DNA from: an uncultured Chloroflexota bacterium
GTDB lineage: Bacteria > Chloroflexota > Anaerolineae > UBA4142 > SHND01
DNA length: 33,475 nt
Reading direction: 5' to 3'
NCBI GenBank assembly: GCA_937870825.1
Contig: CALMZO010000040.1
Location: 1 to 33,475 of the forward strand
The position numbers were made by a program, and so were the translations under genes. Of the stretch, positions 21,592 through 29,540 are shown in pieces. Within the stretch, counting starts at the first letter, position 1, and every line of letters begins with the position of its first letter. The notes beneath the pieces were generated by a model. That model saw only the letters and a list, made by a program, of their open reading frames with translations. It was not told the origin of the DNA and searched no databases.

Positions 21592-21932
21592 TCGGCATCG
21601 CGCGAAAAAAATTCGCGCAGTTCACGCGGGTCATTCAACTGCATTTTGTCAAGAATGTGGCGGAGATGTTGCCGCACGGTTTGAAAATTCATGCCCAATG
21701 CATCGGCGATTTCTTGAATCGAAAAGCCGAGCGCGGCAAGATACGCAATCTCGCGTTCGCGCGGAGTGAGATAATAATCGGCAATTTGCTGTTGGGTCGG
21801 TTGGTACGCGTTCTCTTTGCCGAACAAGCCGTTAATGAGAACGCGTAACGTGCCGGAAATCGCATCGCCGCGCGCGGCGCGCGGCAAGGGTGACGAAGCA
21901 ACTTGATTCAAAACTTTTTTCTTGCGTGACAT
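21588..21932 (-). CDS. LuxR-type HTH protein without a receiver domain
   Basis: 114 residues. The C-terminal GerE/LuxR HTH (~55-112) reads LTPREREIAYLAALGFSIQE then IADALGMNFQTVRQHLRHIL, with the conserved TPRE and the recognition helix. The N-terminal ~50 residues are basic and have no known sensory domain, so it cannot be controlled by phosphorylation in the normal way. ATG 21932 has no strong ribosome site. It ends inside the promoter of the HPr-kinase-like gene, so it may regulate that pair, or be read separately; this is inference from position. Confidence 0.85.
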   Translation of the reverse strand: MSRKKKVLNQVASSPLPRAARGDAISGTLRVLINGLFGKENAYQPTQQQIADYYLTPREREIAYLAALGFSIQEIADALGMNFQTVRQHLRHILDKMQLNDPRELREFFSRDAD

Positions 21933-22029
21933 TCTTTGTTTGCTCTGCGCGCATTTGCCAATCGGGGAGGCACGGGGACTCTAGTTTCGCGCCATTTTCA
22001 AAAAACGCGCGTTACAAAGCGATGACGAA

Positions 22030-23295
22030 TCAAACTCGCAGCGCACGCACAAATTTCGCATCGCTCTTGAACGGACCGACCACCGCGAGGTTCAACCAAT
22101 CGTTGCGAAAAATGTCGCGCGCGACGCGCTGCACATCTTCCGCCGTCACCTGGTCAATTGCGGCGGTCACTTCATCCACCGTCAAAATTTCCTGACGGTA
22201 CGCTTCTTGGCGTCCGTACCATGCCGCAATCGAATGCGTGTCTTCCATTGAAAGCAGAATGCTGCCCTTGATTAATTCCTTTGCCTTGGTCAATTCCTGT
22301 TCCGGCACGAGTTCGTTCGCCAGGCGTCCCCATTCGTACAACATCGCCTCGAGCGTCACCGGCGCGGTTTTCGGGTCCACTGCCGCGTAACTGCCAAAAT
22401 ATCCGCAGTCGTCCAACGAACTGCCGAACGAAGAAACCGAATAGGCGAGCCCCTGCTTTTCGCGAATTTCTTGAAAGAGCCGCGAACTCATCCCGTCACC
22501 CAAAATGCTATTCAACACGCCGACGCTGTAGCGGTCAGGATGATTACGATGATACGCCCACGTGGAAACGGCAATGTGCGCCTGCTCTGTTTTTTTATAA
22601 CGCACTTGCCACCGCGCGCGCTCCTGTGCGGGTTCAAACCGCGCAAAGGTCGCGTGCGGCGCGTGCGGCAGCCCCGCTAATTTCGCGTTGATTTCTGGAA
22701 TGATGTCCTGCGCTTTGACATAGCCCGCGACGCTGATGACCAAATTATCGGGGCGGTAATGCTGCGCGAGATAATTCAGCATGTCGGCGCGCGAAATCCC
22801 GCTCACCGATTCCACACTGCCCGCGACATCGCGCCCCAACGGATGCGGCAGCCACATCAACGCGTCGAGGTCAAAGAAGACCAATTCGTCCGGCGTGTCA
22901 AACGTTTCGCGAATTTCCTGAATGATGACGCGGCGTTCTTTTTCGATTTCGTTCGGGTCAAACAACGACTCGCGCAGCATGTCACTCAGCACATCCAATC
23001 CCACATCAAAATGTTGGTACGCCACTTTGATGTAATAGTTGGTCAGTTCCTGACCCGTGGACGCATTGAAAAAACCGCCGATGCCTTCAATTGCGACGGC
23101 AATGTCGTGGGCAGTCGGACGTCTCGCGGTGCCTTTGAACAACATGTGTTCGACGAAATGCGAAATGCCGCTGACGCGTTCCGCTTCGTACCGCGCGCCG
23201 GTGCCCACGTAAATGCTCATCGTGACAGAGCGCGTGTGCGGCAATTCATTCACAATGAGCCGAATCTGGTTGTCGAGAAGAAATTTTTGGTGCAT
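22030..23295 (-). CDS. M16 family zinc peptidase (processing-peptidase-like)
   Basis: 421 residues. The inverted zinc motif H46-F-V-E49-H50 lies in GISHFVEHMLFKGT, with the third ligand E127 about 76 residues on (RRVIIQEIRE). The C-terminal half has YRPDNLVISVAGYV and GDGMSSRLFQEIREKQGLAY, so both M16 halves are present. It is related to the YmxG/PqqL group that cuts short peptides. I chose ATG 23295 because it begins the conserved MxQKxxLDN segment. ATG 23364 has a better ribosome site (AGGAAAG) and would add 23 Asn/Lys/Thr-rich residues encoded by repeat-like DNA. Last gene of the MBL-folP-M16 run. Confidence 0.88.
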   Translation of the reverse strand: MHQKFLLDNQIRLIVNELPHTRSVTMSIYVGTGARYEAERVSGISHFVEHMLFKGTARRPTAHDIAVAIEGIGGFFNASTGQELTNYYIKVAYQHFDVGLDVLSDMLRESLFDPNEIEKERRVIIQEIRETFDTPDELVFFDLDALMWLPHPLGRDVAGSVESVSGISRADMLNYLAQHYRPDNLVISVAGYVKAQDIIPEINAKLAGLPHAPHATFARFEPAQERARWQVRYKKTEQAHIAVSTWAYHRNHPDRYSVGVLNSILGDGMSSRLFQEIREKQGLAYSVSSFGSSLDDCGYFGSYAAVDPKTAPVTLEAMLYEWGRLANELVPEQELTKAKELIKGSILLSMEDTHSIAAWYGRQEAYRQEILTVDEVTAAIDQVTAEDVQRVARDIFRNDWLNLAVVGPFKSDAKFVRALRV

Positions 23296-23395
23296 GTTCG
23301 TGATGAGTTCTTTGTTGTTTGTTAGGGATAGTTTGTTATTTGGTGTTAGGTGATTCAGAGTCATCCGTCTTTCCTATCTTGTCATTTTGTGTTTG

Positions 23396-24667
23396 TCATT
23401 GCGCATTTGTTATAACATCCGTCATTTTTGCGACGCGCGACATTTTTTTTACATCATGCACGCGCACGATCTTTGCGCCGTTCACGATGCCAATAGTGAT
23501 GGCAGCGGCGGTGCCATCTGACGTGTCAACACGCACCCGCGACTCGTCGGACAGAATGCGTGTTGACAGGTCATCGCGTTCGTGCATGGCAACGCCGGTT
23601 GCTTTGGTGATGAATCCTTTGCGCGAGGGACCGATGAGAAGCGGACGCCCGAACGCGCGAAACTCGGCGAGGCGATTCAAGATTGCTAAATTTTCGTCGA
23701 GCGTTTTTCCGAAGCCAAGTCCCGGGTCAACGATGATGTTTTGTTCTGCGATTCCCGCGTCGAGCGCGGCGTCAATTTGTGTTTGCAATTCGTGAATGAT
23801 TACGCTGATGCTGTCGGTGATGTTTTGCGGACGCGCGTCATGTAACCAATTGTGCATGATGACGACGGGGACGCGATGTGCTGCGACAACGCGTTTCATT
23901 TCGACATCGCCGCGCAGACCTGTCACATCGTTGACAAAATGCGCGCCCGCGTCGAGCGCGGCTTGCGCCACCATCGCTTTTGACGTGTCAATCGAAAGCG
24001 GCACGCGGATTTCATTTTTCAAGGCGCGCACGGCGGGCAACACGCGCTGCATTTCCACTTGCATCGGGACCGGCGTTGCGCGCGGATGCGTGGACTCACC
24101 GCCTATATCGAGAAGGTCCGCGCCGTCTTGTACCAATTCGCGCGCGCGCGCCAAAACACGCGCGATATTTTCCGACTCGGGCGCGTTCGGTTCCAAGAGC
24201 GCGTCGCCGCTGAAGGAATCGGGTGTGACATTCAAAATGCCCATGAGGTACGTGCGCTGCCAATCCCATACCGCGCTGCCGATTTCCATTGCGGGGGGGG
24301 GTGATAACAAACGTTCCAACGCGCGTTCGATATGGTCCGCGAGCCATTGCAATTCTTCCGAGGGCTGCCAGCGCAAACGTACGAACAAGTGGTTGAATTG
24401 GTAACGCGTCGCGCACAACAAGACATCCGTTTCGCCCGCGCCGACGTGTTCCAAACGCGGCGCGGTCACAACCTGCCCGCCTTCCATCAAGAGCTCTTGA
24501 TACAACAAACGCGCGAGCGGCAGATTCACGCGTTCCAATTTTACGAGATGAAATTGTGCGCGCGTGACCTTTTCCTCCAAAGAGGAATCCGCGCCAACCC
24601 GTTCGAGTTCGGCGCGGATCTCTTTTGGTGAACGTAACTGCAAAACGCGAGTGGGCGAATCTTGCAC
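23396..24667 (-). CDS. folP: dihydropteroate synthase with extra N-terminal domain
   Basis: 423 residues. The DHPS TIM barrel starts at ~140: MGILNVTPDSFSGD (143-155), GADLLDIGGESTHPRA (182-197), LSIDTSKAMVAQAALDAGA, FVNDVTGLRG, IIVDPGLGFGKT, and IGPSRKGFI near the end. It condenses 6-hydroxymethyl-dihydropterin pyrophosphate with p-aminobenzoate in folate synthesis. Residues 1-125 form a separate domain (VTRAQFHLVKLERVNLPLAR) absent from classical FolP; its role is not known to me. Codons for the junction between the domains run through a C9 homopolymer (24,293-24,301), a slippage-prone site, but the frame is intact. The start is GTG 24667, 4 nt after the MBL-fold stop. Confidence 0.9.
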   Translation of the reverse strand: MQDSPTRVLQLRSPKEIRAELERVGADSSLEEKVTRAQFHLVKLERVNLPLARLLYQELLMEGGQVVTAPRLEHVGAGETDVLLCATRYQFNHLFVRLRWQPSEELQWLADHIERALERLLSPPPAMEIGSAVWDWQRTYLMGILNVTPDSFSGDALLEPNAPESENIARVLARARELVQDGADLLDIGGESTHPRATPVPMQVEMQRVLPAVRALKNEIRVPLSIDTSKAMVAQAALDAGAHFVNDVTGLRGDVEMKRVVAAHRVPVVIMHNWLHDARPQNITDSISVIIHELQTQIDAALDAGIAEQNIIVDPGLGFGKTLDENLAILNRLAEFRAFGRPLLIGPSRKGFITKATGVAMHERDDLSTRILSDESRVRVDTSDGTAAAITIGIVNGAKIVRVHDVKKMSRVAKMTDVITNAQ

Positions 24668-24670
24668 GCG

Positions 24671-25315
24671 CTAGTCTTTCTGTTTCATATCCAGGAGGAC
24701 GATTTGGGTCTCTTTCGGCAAGCCGTCTCTTTTGAGATTGAGCGCCTCAATGGGTGCGGGCGCTTTCATGCCCAACTCTTTGATAAACTTGTCCACCGGG
24801 TCGAGTTTCACGGTCAAGTCGGGAACGCGATAGTGCATCGGAATGACAATCATCGGTTCAAACAGTGAAACCACTTCTGCCGCGTCGGAGGCGTTGAGTG
24901 CGTTGCCGCCGCCGACAGGCACGAGTAAAATATCCACTTGCCCGATATCGTCGGCTTGGGCTTGCGACGGCACATGTCCAATGTCGCCGAGATGGCAAAC
25001 ATTGATGCCCTCGATGTTGATGGCGTACACGGTATTTTTGCCGCGGTCTTTGCCGCCGCGCTTGTCGTGAAAAGTTTGCACGCCCGTTATAAAGACGTTG
25101 CTGATTTCGTACTCGCCGGGTCCGTTCACAATTTTGGGATTGCCCGCGACGCCGTCCGCGTTGTCGTGGCCGGCATGGTTGTGACTGATGGTCACGATAT
25201 CACCGCGCGGGCGCAGCAGTTTCAACCCGATGCTTTTTTCGTACGGGTCCGTGATTACGGACGCTTCGCGTGAACGCAAGCGAAAACAGGACAGCCCGAA
25301 CCAATCAATTTCCAT
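24671..25315 (-). CDS. MBL-fold metal-dependent hydrolase (UPF0173-like)
   Basis: 214 residues. The metallo-beta-lactamase motif is SHNHAGHDN (H-x-H-x-x-H-D), with the usual Asp of H-x-H-x-D-H replaced by Gly, as is common in this sub-family. Further ligands are in VCHLGDIGH and IPMHYRVPD. It starts DWFGLSCFRLRSREASVITD, a typical UPF0173 opening. The substrate is unknown; relatives are annotated as ascorbate-6-phosphate lactonase-like or simply Zn-dependent hydrolases. ATG 25315 is chosen over the TTG at 25327. The gene is first of a three-gene run with folP and M16, and its promoter is likely the TATAAT 155 bp upstream. Confidence 0.85.
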   Translation of the reverse strand: MEIDWFGLSCFRLRSREASVITDPYEKSIGLKLLRPRGDIVTISHNHAGHDNADGVAGNPKIVNGPGEYEISNVFITGVQTFHDKRGGKDRGKNTVYAINIEGINVCHLGDIGHVPSQAQADDIGQVDILLVPVGGGNALNASDAAEVVSLFEPMIVIPMHYRVPDLTVKLDPVDKFIKELGMKAPAPIEALNLKRDGLPKETQIVLLDMKQKD

Positions 25316-25324
25316 TTTCTTTTG

Positions 25325-25437
25325 CAACGCATCTCAACAATGCTCTTGCAGACAAGCCCCTGCCCGGCTGCTTTCTGCGGCGAACATTGTCGAAGCGCCG
25401 TTCCTTTGGTACTTCGGGACAGGTTTGAGATGCGTTG
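25325..25437. repeat. 113-bp element with 13-bp perfect terminal inverted repeats
   Basis: CAACGCATCTCAA (25325-25337) and TTGAGATGCGTTG (25425-25437) are exact reverse complements around an 87-bp centre containing no plausible gene. The left arm ends 10 bp before the MBL-fold start codon, so it forms the 5-prime leader of that operon. It may be a small mobile repeat or a leader RNA structure. No direct flanking duplication is evident. Confidence 0.6.
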
Positions 25438-25470
25438 TCTCCTGTCTGGCAGAATTATTGTTCTAGGGCG

Positions 25471-25476
25471 ATTATA
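25471..25476 (-). promoter_or_regulatory. -10 element of the MBL-folP-M16 operon
   Basis: TATAAT, preceded by TTCAAG, on the minus strand, 155 bp before the MBL-fold ATG. No good -35 at 16-18 bp. The long leader then contains the 113-bp inverted-repeat element. Confidence 0.5.
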
Positions 25477-25483
25477 CTTGAAC

Positions 25484-25522
25484 GGCGAAAAAAGAAAAAC
25501 GCCACAACGGGGGTTGTGGCGT
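25484..25522 (-). terminator. intrinsic terminator of the small winged-helix-like gene
   Basis: Perfect stem ACGCCACAAC (25499-25508) / GTTGTGGCGT (25513-25522) with a GGGG loop. On the minus strand it is followed by two T runs, only 7 bp after the stop codon at 25529. Confidence 0.92.
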
Positions 25523-25528
25523 CGAAGA

Positions 25529-25891
25529 TTAAACAGGTTGTGCCTGCACGGGCGGTCTTTCTAAATCGGCGAGGCGCATCGCCGTCCGTCGAACCGGAGC
25601 GCGTCGGGTGAGACGATAGGTTGTTCGTTCGGGCGTGTAACGACGCACCAGCACGCGCAAATACGTCAAGTCATCCAATTCTTTGGTGGTCGCGAAAACG
25701 CCGCGCCGCAATCGGTCTGCGATGTCGCGTGCCGTAAATTCCGCATTGGGATGATTTCCAAAATGTAAAATCAAGTCCCATCGAAAATTGCTCGTGGCGT
25801 AACGTTCGACAAAAGTAAAGAGTTCGAGGTCAATTTCGGCGGCACCGCGCGGAGCAGAATAGGGCGCAGCTTCAAGGATAGGCATAAGCAT
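25529..25891 (-). CDS. hypothetical small protein, possible winged helix
   Basis: 120 residues. The middle (FRWDLILHFGNHPNAEFTAR, DIADRLRRGVFATTKELDDL) has the spacing of a winged HTH: helix, turn with an N-terminal cap, helix, then a basic recognition segment and a beta wing (RYTPERTTYRLTR). The C-terminus is Pro/Gln-rich. No other motif. ATG 25891 has GACGAG 7-8 nt upstream; the open frame beyond it to 26065 has no support. It ends right at a strong terminator and stands alone, so it is monocistronic. DNA binding is inferred from helix pattern only. Confidence 0.6.
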   Translation of the reverse strand: MLMPILEAAPYSAPRGAAEIDLELFTFVERYATSNFRWDLILHFGNHPNAEFTARDIADRLRRGVFATTKELDDLTYLRVLVRRYTPERTTYRLTRRAPVRRTAMRLADLERPPVQAQPV

Positions 25892-26108
25892 AGTGTTCTC
25901 GTCGTGGGTAGAGTCTCTTGCCAAAATCGAGGTTGGAAGAGAACGTTGGACCGGCGGTTGAAGCGAGAACACTGTAACATTCGTGCGCACGTGGGTCAAT
26001 AGTACCAAACGACATTTGCGTGTGGGACAAGCACTGACAAGCGCAAAACAAAAGGCATAACGCAACGCGTCATCCCTTTTGTTCCTCGCCGATGAATCCT
26101 ACTCGCAA

Positions 26109-26888
26109 TTACTGCCGGATGAAATCAATGATATTTTGTTGAATTCCGCCGTTGCAATCGGACGTGAGCGTGAATGGAATTTTGGGTGAGCGGAGCGAAC
26201 CATCGGGATTGACGATGGCAACTTCGCCTGTGGTTGCCGTGCCGTGGCCGAAAATCCATTCCCAGTACCCGGGGCGCCCGCTGTGGCTGCCGGTGGTATC
26301 CGTGCCTTGTTCGATGCCGCTCGCCCAAACGCGCACGAGTACTCCATTCACGCGGCTCGCGCCGGTTTGGTCGCCGTACACGGTGCCGGCAACATACCAC
26401 GTGCCGCAATTCGGCGCGGCATCGACCGGACGCCCGAGCCGAAATTCGAATTGGGGCGCGGGCACAGCGGTTGGCTGCCTGGCTGGTTGGGTAGCCGGCT
26501 GCGCGGGCGGGACAGCGGTGACAGGACGTCGCGTCGGCGCGCGCGTCGGCGGGACGCCGGTGACGATGATATAAAAAATGGTCGGGGTCGGAATGAATGT
26601 TGGGGTTTCGGTGTCCGTCGGTGTTGCCGTCTGAGTAAACGTTGGTGTAAAGGTAAACGTGGGTGTTGGCGTACGCGTCGGAGTGGAGGTGAATGTGGGC
26701 GTCCATGTCGCGGGCAATTCCGCGATGCTCAAGTCGGGTGTTGGAGTTTCGGGACGCAGCGCCGCGATGGGATTGACGCGCGGGTTGAAAAAGAGCAGCG
26801 CATAACACAAGCAGACAACGAGCGTCAGCCCAAGGGTTACGAACGTTGCGTATTGAAAGAATCGGTCTCGGTCCGGTTCAAAACCCAC
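26109..26888 (-). CDS. membrane-anchored protein with TPT linker
   Basis: 259 residues. A short cytoplasmic start is followed by one hydrophobic anchor (YATFVTLGLTLVVCLCYALL), a ~75-residue Thr/Pro linker (TPTFTSTPTRTPTPT type) likely to be extended and glycosylated, a second Pro/Ala-rich hinge, and a C-terminal ~110-residue extracytoplasmic domain with two cysteines (NCGTWYVAGTVYG; TLTSDCNGG) that may form a disulfide. The domain reads as a beta sandwich with VNGVLVRVWASG, similar to carboxypeptidase-regulatory-like folds (weak inference). The start is uncertain: GTG 26888 has GGGG 6 nt upstream, TTG 26900 is possible. Typical Chloroflexota cell-surface architecture. Confidence 0.7.
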   Translation of the reverse strand: MGFEPDRDRFFQYATFVTLGLTLVVCLCYALLFFNPRVNPIAALRPETPTPDLSIAELPATWTPTFTSTPTRTPTPTFTFTPTFTQTATPTDTETPTFIPTPTIFYIIVTGVPPTRAPTRRPVTAVPPAQPATQPARQPTAVPAPQFEFRLGRPVDAAPNCGTWYVAGTVYGDQTGASRVNGVLVRVWASGIEQGTDTTGSHSGRPGYWEWIFGHGTATTGEVAIVNPDGSLRSPKIPFTLTSDCNGGIQQNIIDFIRQ

Positions 26889-26920
26889 CGCTGCCCCCAA
26901 TCAAAAATTTCAATTGTGAG

Positions 26921-27047
26921 TGTAACACAGCTAGTGCATCATTAACCAACTTGTTTTGCGTACCGATGCGTTGAAAGACGCTTTCTAAACGATTTCATTG
27001 TGCGCGACTTCCAAGAGCTTGTTTAATGCTGCACTAGTGTAACACAG
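26921..27047. mobile_element. 107-bp MITE-like element with 10-bp target-site duplication
   Basis: The element 26931-27037 begins CTAGTGCATCATTAA and ends TTTAATGCTGCACTAG: terminal inverted repeats of 15 bp with one mismatch. It is flanked by identical TGTAACACAG copies (26921-26930 and 27038-27047), the expected trace of transposition. A third TGTAACACAG lies 6 bp further on (27054-27063). It has no open frame of note, so it must be moved by a transposase encoded elsewhere. It sits between the TPT-linker gene and the 450-aa protein gene. Confidence 0.75.
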
Positions 27048-27126
27048 ATTTCGTGTAACACAGCGTGCGCGCGAGGTAAATAGTCCATTGGTCTGCTTGT
27101 CGGTTCGCCGGATGGTCAAGTGAATT

Positions 27127-27154
27127 GACGAACCGACGAACCGACGAACCGACC
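27127..27154. repeat. 8-bp tandem repeat at the end of the 450-aa protein gene
   Basis: Three and a half copies of GACGAACC, starting 7 bp from the stop codon region of the minus-strand gene. GTCGGTTCG (27,099-27,107) nearby is its inverse, so a hairpin can form. Confidence 0.75.
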
Positions 27155-27160
27155 ATCTGA

Positions 27161-28513
27161 TTATCTTGGCAATGCCCGCTCGCCGAGTTTGTACAAATCG
27201 TCGGGAACGAGCAGATAGACAATTTCATTTCCGCGCGTAAAACTGTCCAAACGAAGCGACGCGACTTGTTCATCGCGCAAGCGTTCGGACACCTCATCCA
27301 AACGCGCGCGCAATTCTTCTTCATTGTACTGCGGATACAGACCCCAGCGCCCGGCAACAATCGCGGCGCGGAGCACATCTTCCGTGCTGCGGCTGGCTTC
27401 ACCGGCATTCTCCAAACTCTGCGCCTGCTGTTCCGTGATTGCCAGGTAATCCGCGTATGCGTCGTTCAATTCTTGTTTGATGGCATCGGTGTCGAGCTCC
27501 CAATCATGCACGAGCGAGATGCCAAAACCCAAACGCGCGATGCGATACTTGAGCGAAAGCCAGGCGAGTTTATCGCGCAGGACGCCGAGTTGTGCGGATG
27601 CGTCCGCCGCTTGGTCGGACTGGGTCGCGTAATAGTCCCCGCGCAAACTGTCTTCTTGAAACAATGCGTCGCCGAGCGCACCAATCAAATCTTGCGGCAT
27701 GTCGGCGGGAGTCTTGGGCGGATTCAAATTTAGCGCGTCGAGCAGTTCGCGCGCCGCGCCCATCCGCGTCTTGGTGCTTTCTATCACGGCGGCGTCTTCG
27801 GGCGGATTCGTCGGCTGAATGCGAAACGGACGGCGCGAGATATTGACGGCGTCTTCTTCGGTGAGGGTCGCGCTTTCCGCCGCTTGTGAACGCGCTTGGT
27901 CGGCGAGTTTGGTCACGCCAAAGGCGCGATACGCGCGACTGATTTGTTCGAACAAGTCGGCGCGGGTATCACGCGGCAGCGCAAAACTATTTTGCACAAT
28001 CAAGTACGCCTGGTCCAGCGCCGCGCGCGCGTTCGCTTCCATGCCCAGACCTTTTAATCCTTGCGCCGCTTCCAGCATGGTTTGCACGCGTGATAAATCG
28101 GAAGGCAGCGGGCTGACGGTCGCGAGAAATACCGCGTATTGGTACATCCAGACCGCTTTCGGAGTTTGTTTCCCTGCCGCGTAGCGGTCTCCCAACAACA
28201 ACAACGTGCCGACGCGATTCGCATCAGAAAATTCTGTGCTGTAGGCGATTTGCGCGAACGCGCCGTCGAAATCACCGGCGGCGAGGGAATCATCTACGGA
28301 ATCTACATCGCTCGTGCCTGCGAGAATGCCCAACGCGACGGCGGGATTGATTTTTTTGGCATCAACTTGTTCTTGCGGCGTGAGCCATTTTGACGTGTCC
28401 ACTGCCGCGCTGCGCGGTCCCCAAAAATTGAGCGCGAGCGCGCCGACGCCGAAACAAAACAACAGCGCCGCCGCGCCGAGCAGAATGAACGGTAGTGCTT
28501 TTTTCAATTGCAA
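27161..28513 (-). CDS. membrane-anchored helical protein, possibly TPR-like
   Basis: 450 residues. An N-terminal signal anchor (LPFILLGAAALLFCFGVGAL) is followed by an all-helical extracytoplasmic part. Helix pairs such as RVGTLLLLGDRYAAGKQTPK, AVWMYQYAVFLATV and LFEQISRAYRAFGVTKLADQ have the small/large residue rhythm of TPR repeats, but no consensus repeat is strong. The start is TTG 28513, supported by AGGAG at 5 nt spacing; the site overlaps the stop of the PpiC lipoprotein gene (TAA at 28516-28518), so the two are translationally coupled. The function is not recognised; a partner in envelope protein folding is a reasonable guess from the coupling. Confidence 0.75.
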   Translation of the reverse strand: MQLKKALPFILLGAAALLFCFGVGALALNFWGPRSAAVDTSKWLTPQEQVDAKKINPAVALGILAGTSDVDSVDDSLAAGDFDGAFAQIAYSTEFSDANRVGTLLLLGDRYAAGKQTPKAVWMYQYAVFLATVSPLPSDLSRVQTMLEAAQGLKGLGMEANARAALDQAYLIVQNSFALPRDTRADLFEQISRAYRAFGVTKLADQARSQAAESATLTEEDAVNISRRPFRIQPTNPPEDAAVIESTKTRMGAARELLDALNLNPPKTPADMPQDLIGALGDALFQEDSLRGDYYATQSDQAADASAQLGVLRDKLAWLSLKYRIARLGFGISLVHDWELDTDAIKQELNDAYADYLAITEQQAQSLENAGEASRSTEDVLRAAIVAGRWGLYPQYNEEELRARLDEVSERLRDEQVASLRLDSFTRGNEIVYLLVPDDLYKLGERALPR

Positions 28514-28515
28514 AA

Positions 28516-29499
28516 TTACTCCTGTACTAGTCTTTCAATTTGCGCTTTCGCGCGTAGTGCATCCAGCCACGTGTTGTACGCGGCTTGGCGCTGTCCTTGA
28601 ATCAGTTCGGGCGTCAAGGCGCGCGAAGCATCGCGTTCCAACAATTTGAGAATGTGCAAGCCGAGTTGTGTGGAAATGACATCGCTGACTTGACCCACTT
28701 GCAAGGCAAACGCGGCTTGCTCGAATTCCGGTGGCATCACGGCGCGCGGGAACCAGCCCAAATCGCCGCCGTTGTCGCGCGTCGCTTCGTCTTGCGAGAC
28801 CTGTTTGGCGAGCGCGGCAAAGTCCGTGCCGCTTTTCAGCTTTTGCAAGGCTGCCTGCGCGTCCTCTTTTTTCGCAAAGAGAATGTGCGCGACGCGGACT
28901 TGTTCGACGCGCGTCGGCAAGTTTTGCGTCACGCGTTCGGTCATCGCTTCGGCAAAAAGAAACGCGCGAATTTGTTGACACAAATCTTGAACGGTGAGCT
29001 GATTGTTTGTGAGATATTGATTGAATTTTTCTTGCCCGCCCGCGTCGTTGATGAGCTGTTGAATGCGATTGTTGATTTCGTTCGGGCTGACGTTGATGTT
29101 TTGTTTTTTTGCTTCTTGTTCCACCAACGCGTCGTCAATCAATTGCGCCAACGCTTGTTCGCGCAAACCTTGCAGCGCCTCTTTGCCCTGCTCTGTGTTC
29201 GGGTCGAGACCCTGTTGAATCAACGGCACGCGCAGTGATTCCACCTGCCGCTCGTACACGGAAAGCGGAATCCCTTGCCCGTTGACGCGCGCGGCAAGCG
29301 GTTCCCCTTGCTGCGCAACGACAGCGCCGCCATTTTGGCAATACGCGGACTGTGCGGGGGGCGGAGTGCCCAACGTTGGGAACGGACTCGGTTCGGGCGG
29401 ATTCGATGTGGGCGCGCCCGGCGCATCACTGCACGCGACGATGAAAAGGATGCTCAGTATGCCAATGAAAGGTATCGTGATGGAACGAAAAAAACGCAT
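28516..29499 (-). CDS. peptidyl-prolyl isomerase lipoprotein (PpiC/SurA/PrsA-like)
   Basis: 327 residues. Lipoprotein signal with lipobox I20-V-A-C23. A Pro-rich spacer is followed by a SurA-N-type helical chaperone region (~70-195: IDDALVEQEAKKQNINVSPN). A parvulin/rotamase domain at ~207-297 has VRVAHILFAKKEDAQAALQK, DNGGDLGWFPRAVMPPEFEQ and LGLHILKL, the standard PpiC motifs. It acts outside the membrane on folding of exported proteins. Residues 40-60 are lower complexity. ATG 29499 has GGGAA at 6-7 nt. The promoter is TTGCGA-16-TATAAT, and the leader is about 35 nt. It is co-transcribed with the 450-aa protein. Confidence 0.9.
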   Translation of the reverse strand: MRFFRSITIPFIGILSILFIVACSDAPGAPTSNPPEPSPFPTLGTPPPAQSAYCQNGGAVVAQQGEPLAARVNGQGIPLSVYERQVESLRVPLIQQGLDPNTEQGKEALQGLREQALAQLIDDALVEQEAKKQNINVSPNEINNRIQQLINDAGGQEKFNQYLTNNQLTVQDLCQQIRAFLFAEAMTERVTQNLPTRVEQVRVAHILFAKKEDAQAALQKLKSGTDFAALAKQVSQDEATRDNGGDLGWFPRAVMPPEFEQAAFALQVGQVSDVISTQLGLHILKLLERDASRALTPELIQGQRQAAYNTWLDALRAKAQIERLVQE

Positions 29500-29540
29500 G
29501 AAGGGTTCCCGAAGGGTTGGATTGCGGGCGAGTGCGCAAG

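Noticed and set aside
19575..21932. Lasso-peptide cluster
   Set aside because: The kinase-like and nucleotidyltransferase genes fit, but no asparagine-synthetase-like cyclase, transglutaminase-like protease or precursor peptide is present.
21933..22029. Terminator after the M16 gene
   Set aside because: ACGCGCG followed by T6 is present on the minus strand, but the palindrome has no loop and too short a stem.
25338..25424. Small coding region in the centre of the 113-bp inverted-repeat element
   Set aside because: The frames are short, Cys/Pro-rich without start signals, and look non-coding.
26580..26720. TPT-coding tandem DNA taken as an independent repeat element
   Set aside because: It is explained by the Thr/Pro linker of the encoded surface protein; the same applies to 32,640-32,690 and 33,215-33,345.
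27127..27154. Possible CRISPR remnant (repeated GACGAACC)
   Set aside because: Units are directly adjacent with no spacers and are only 8 bp long; no cas gene nearby.
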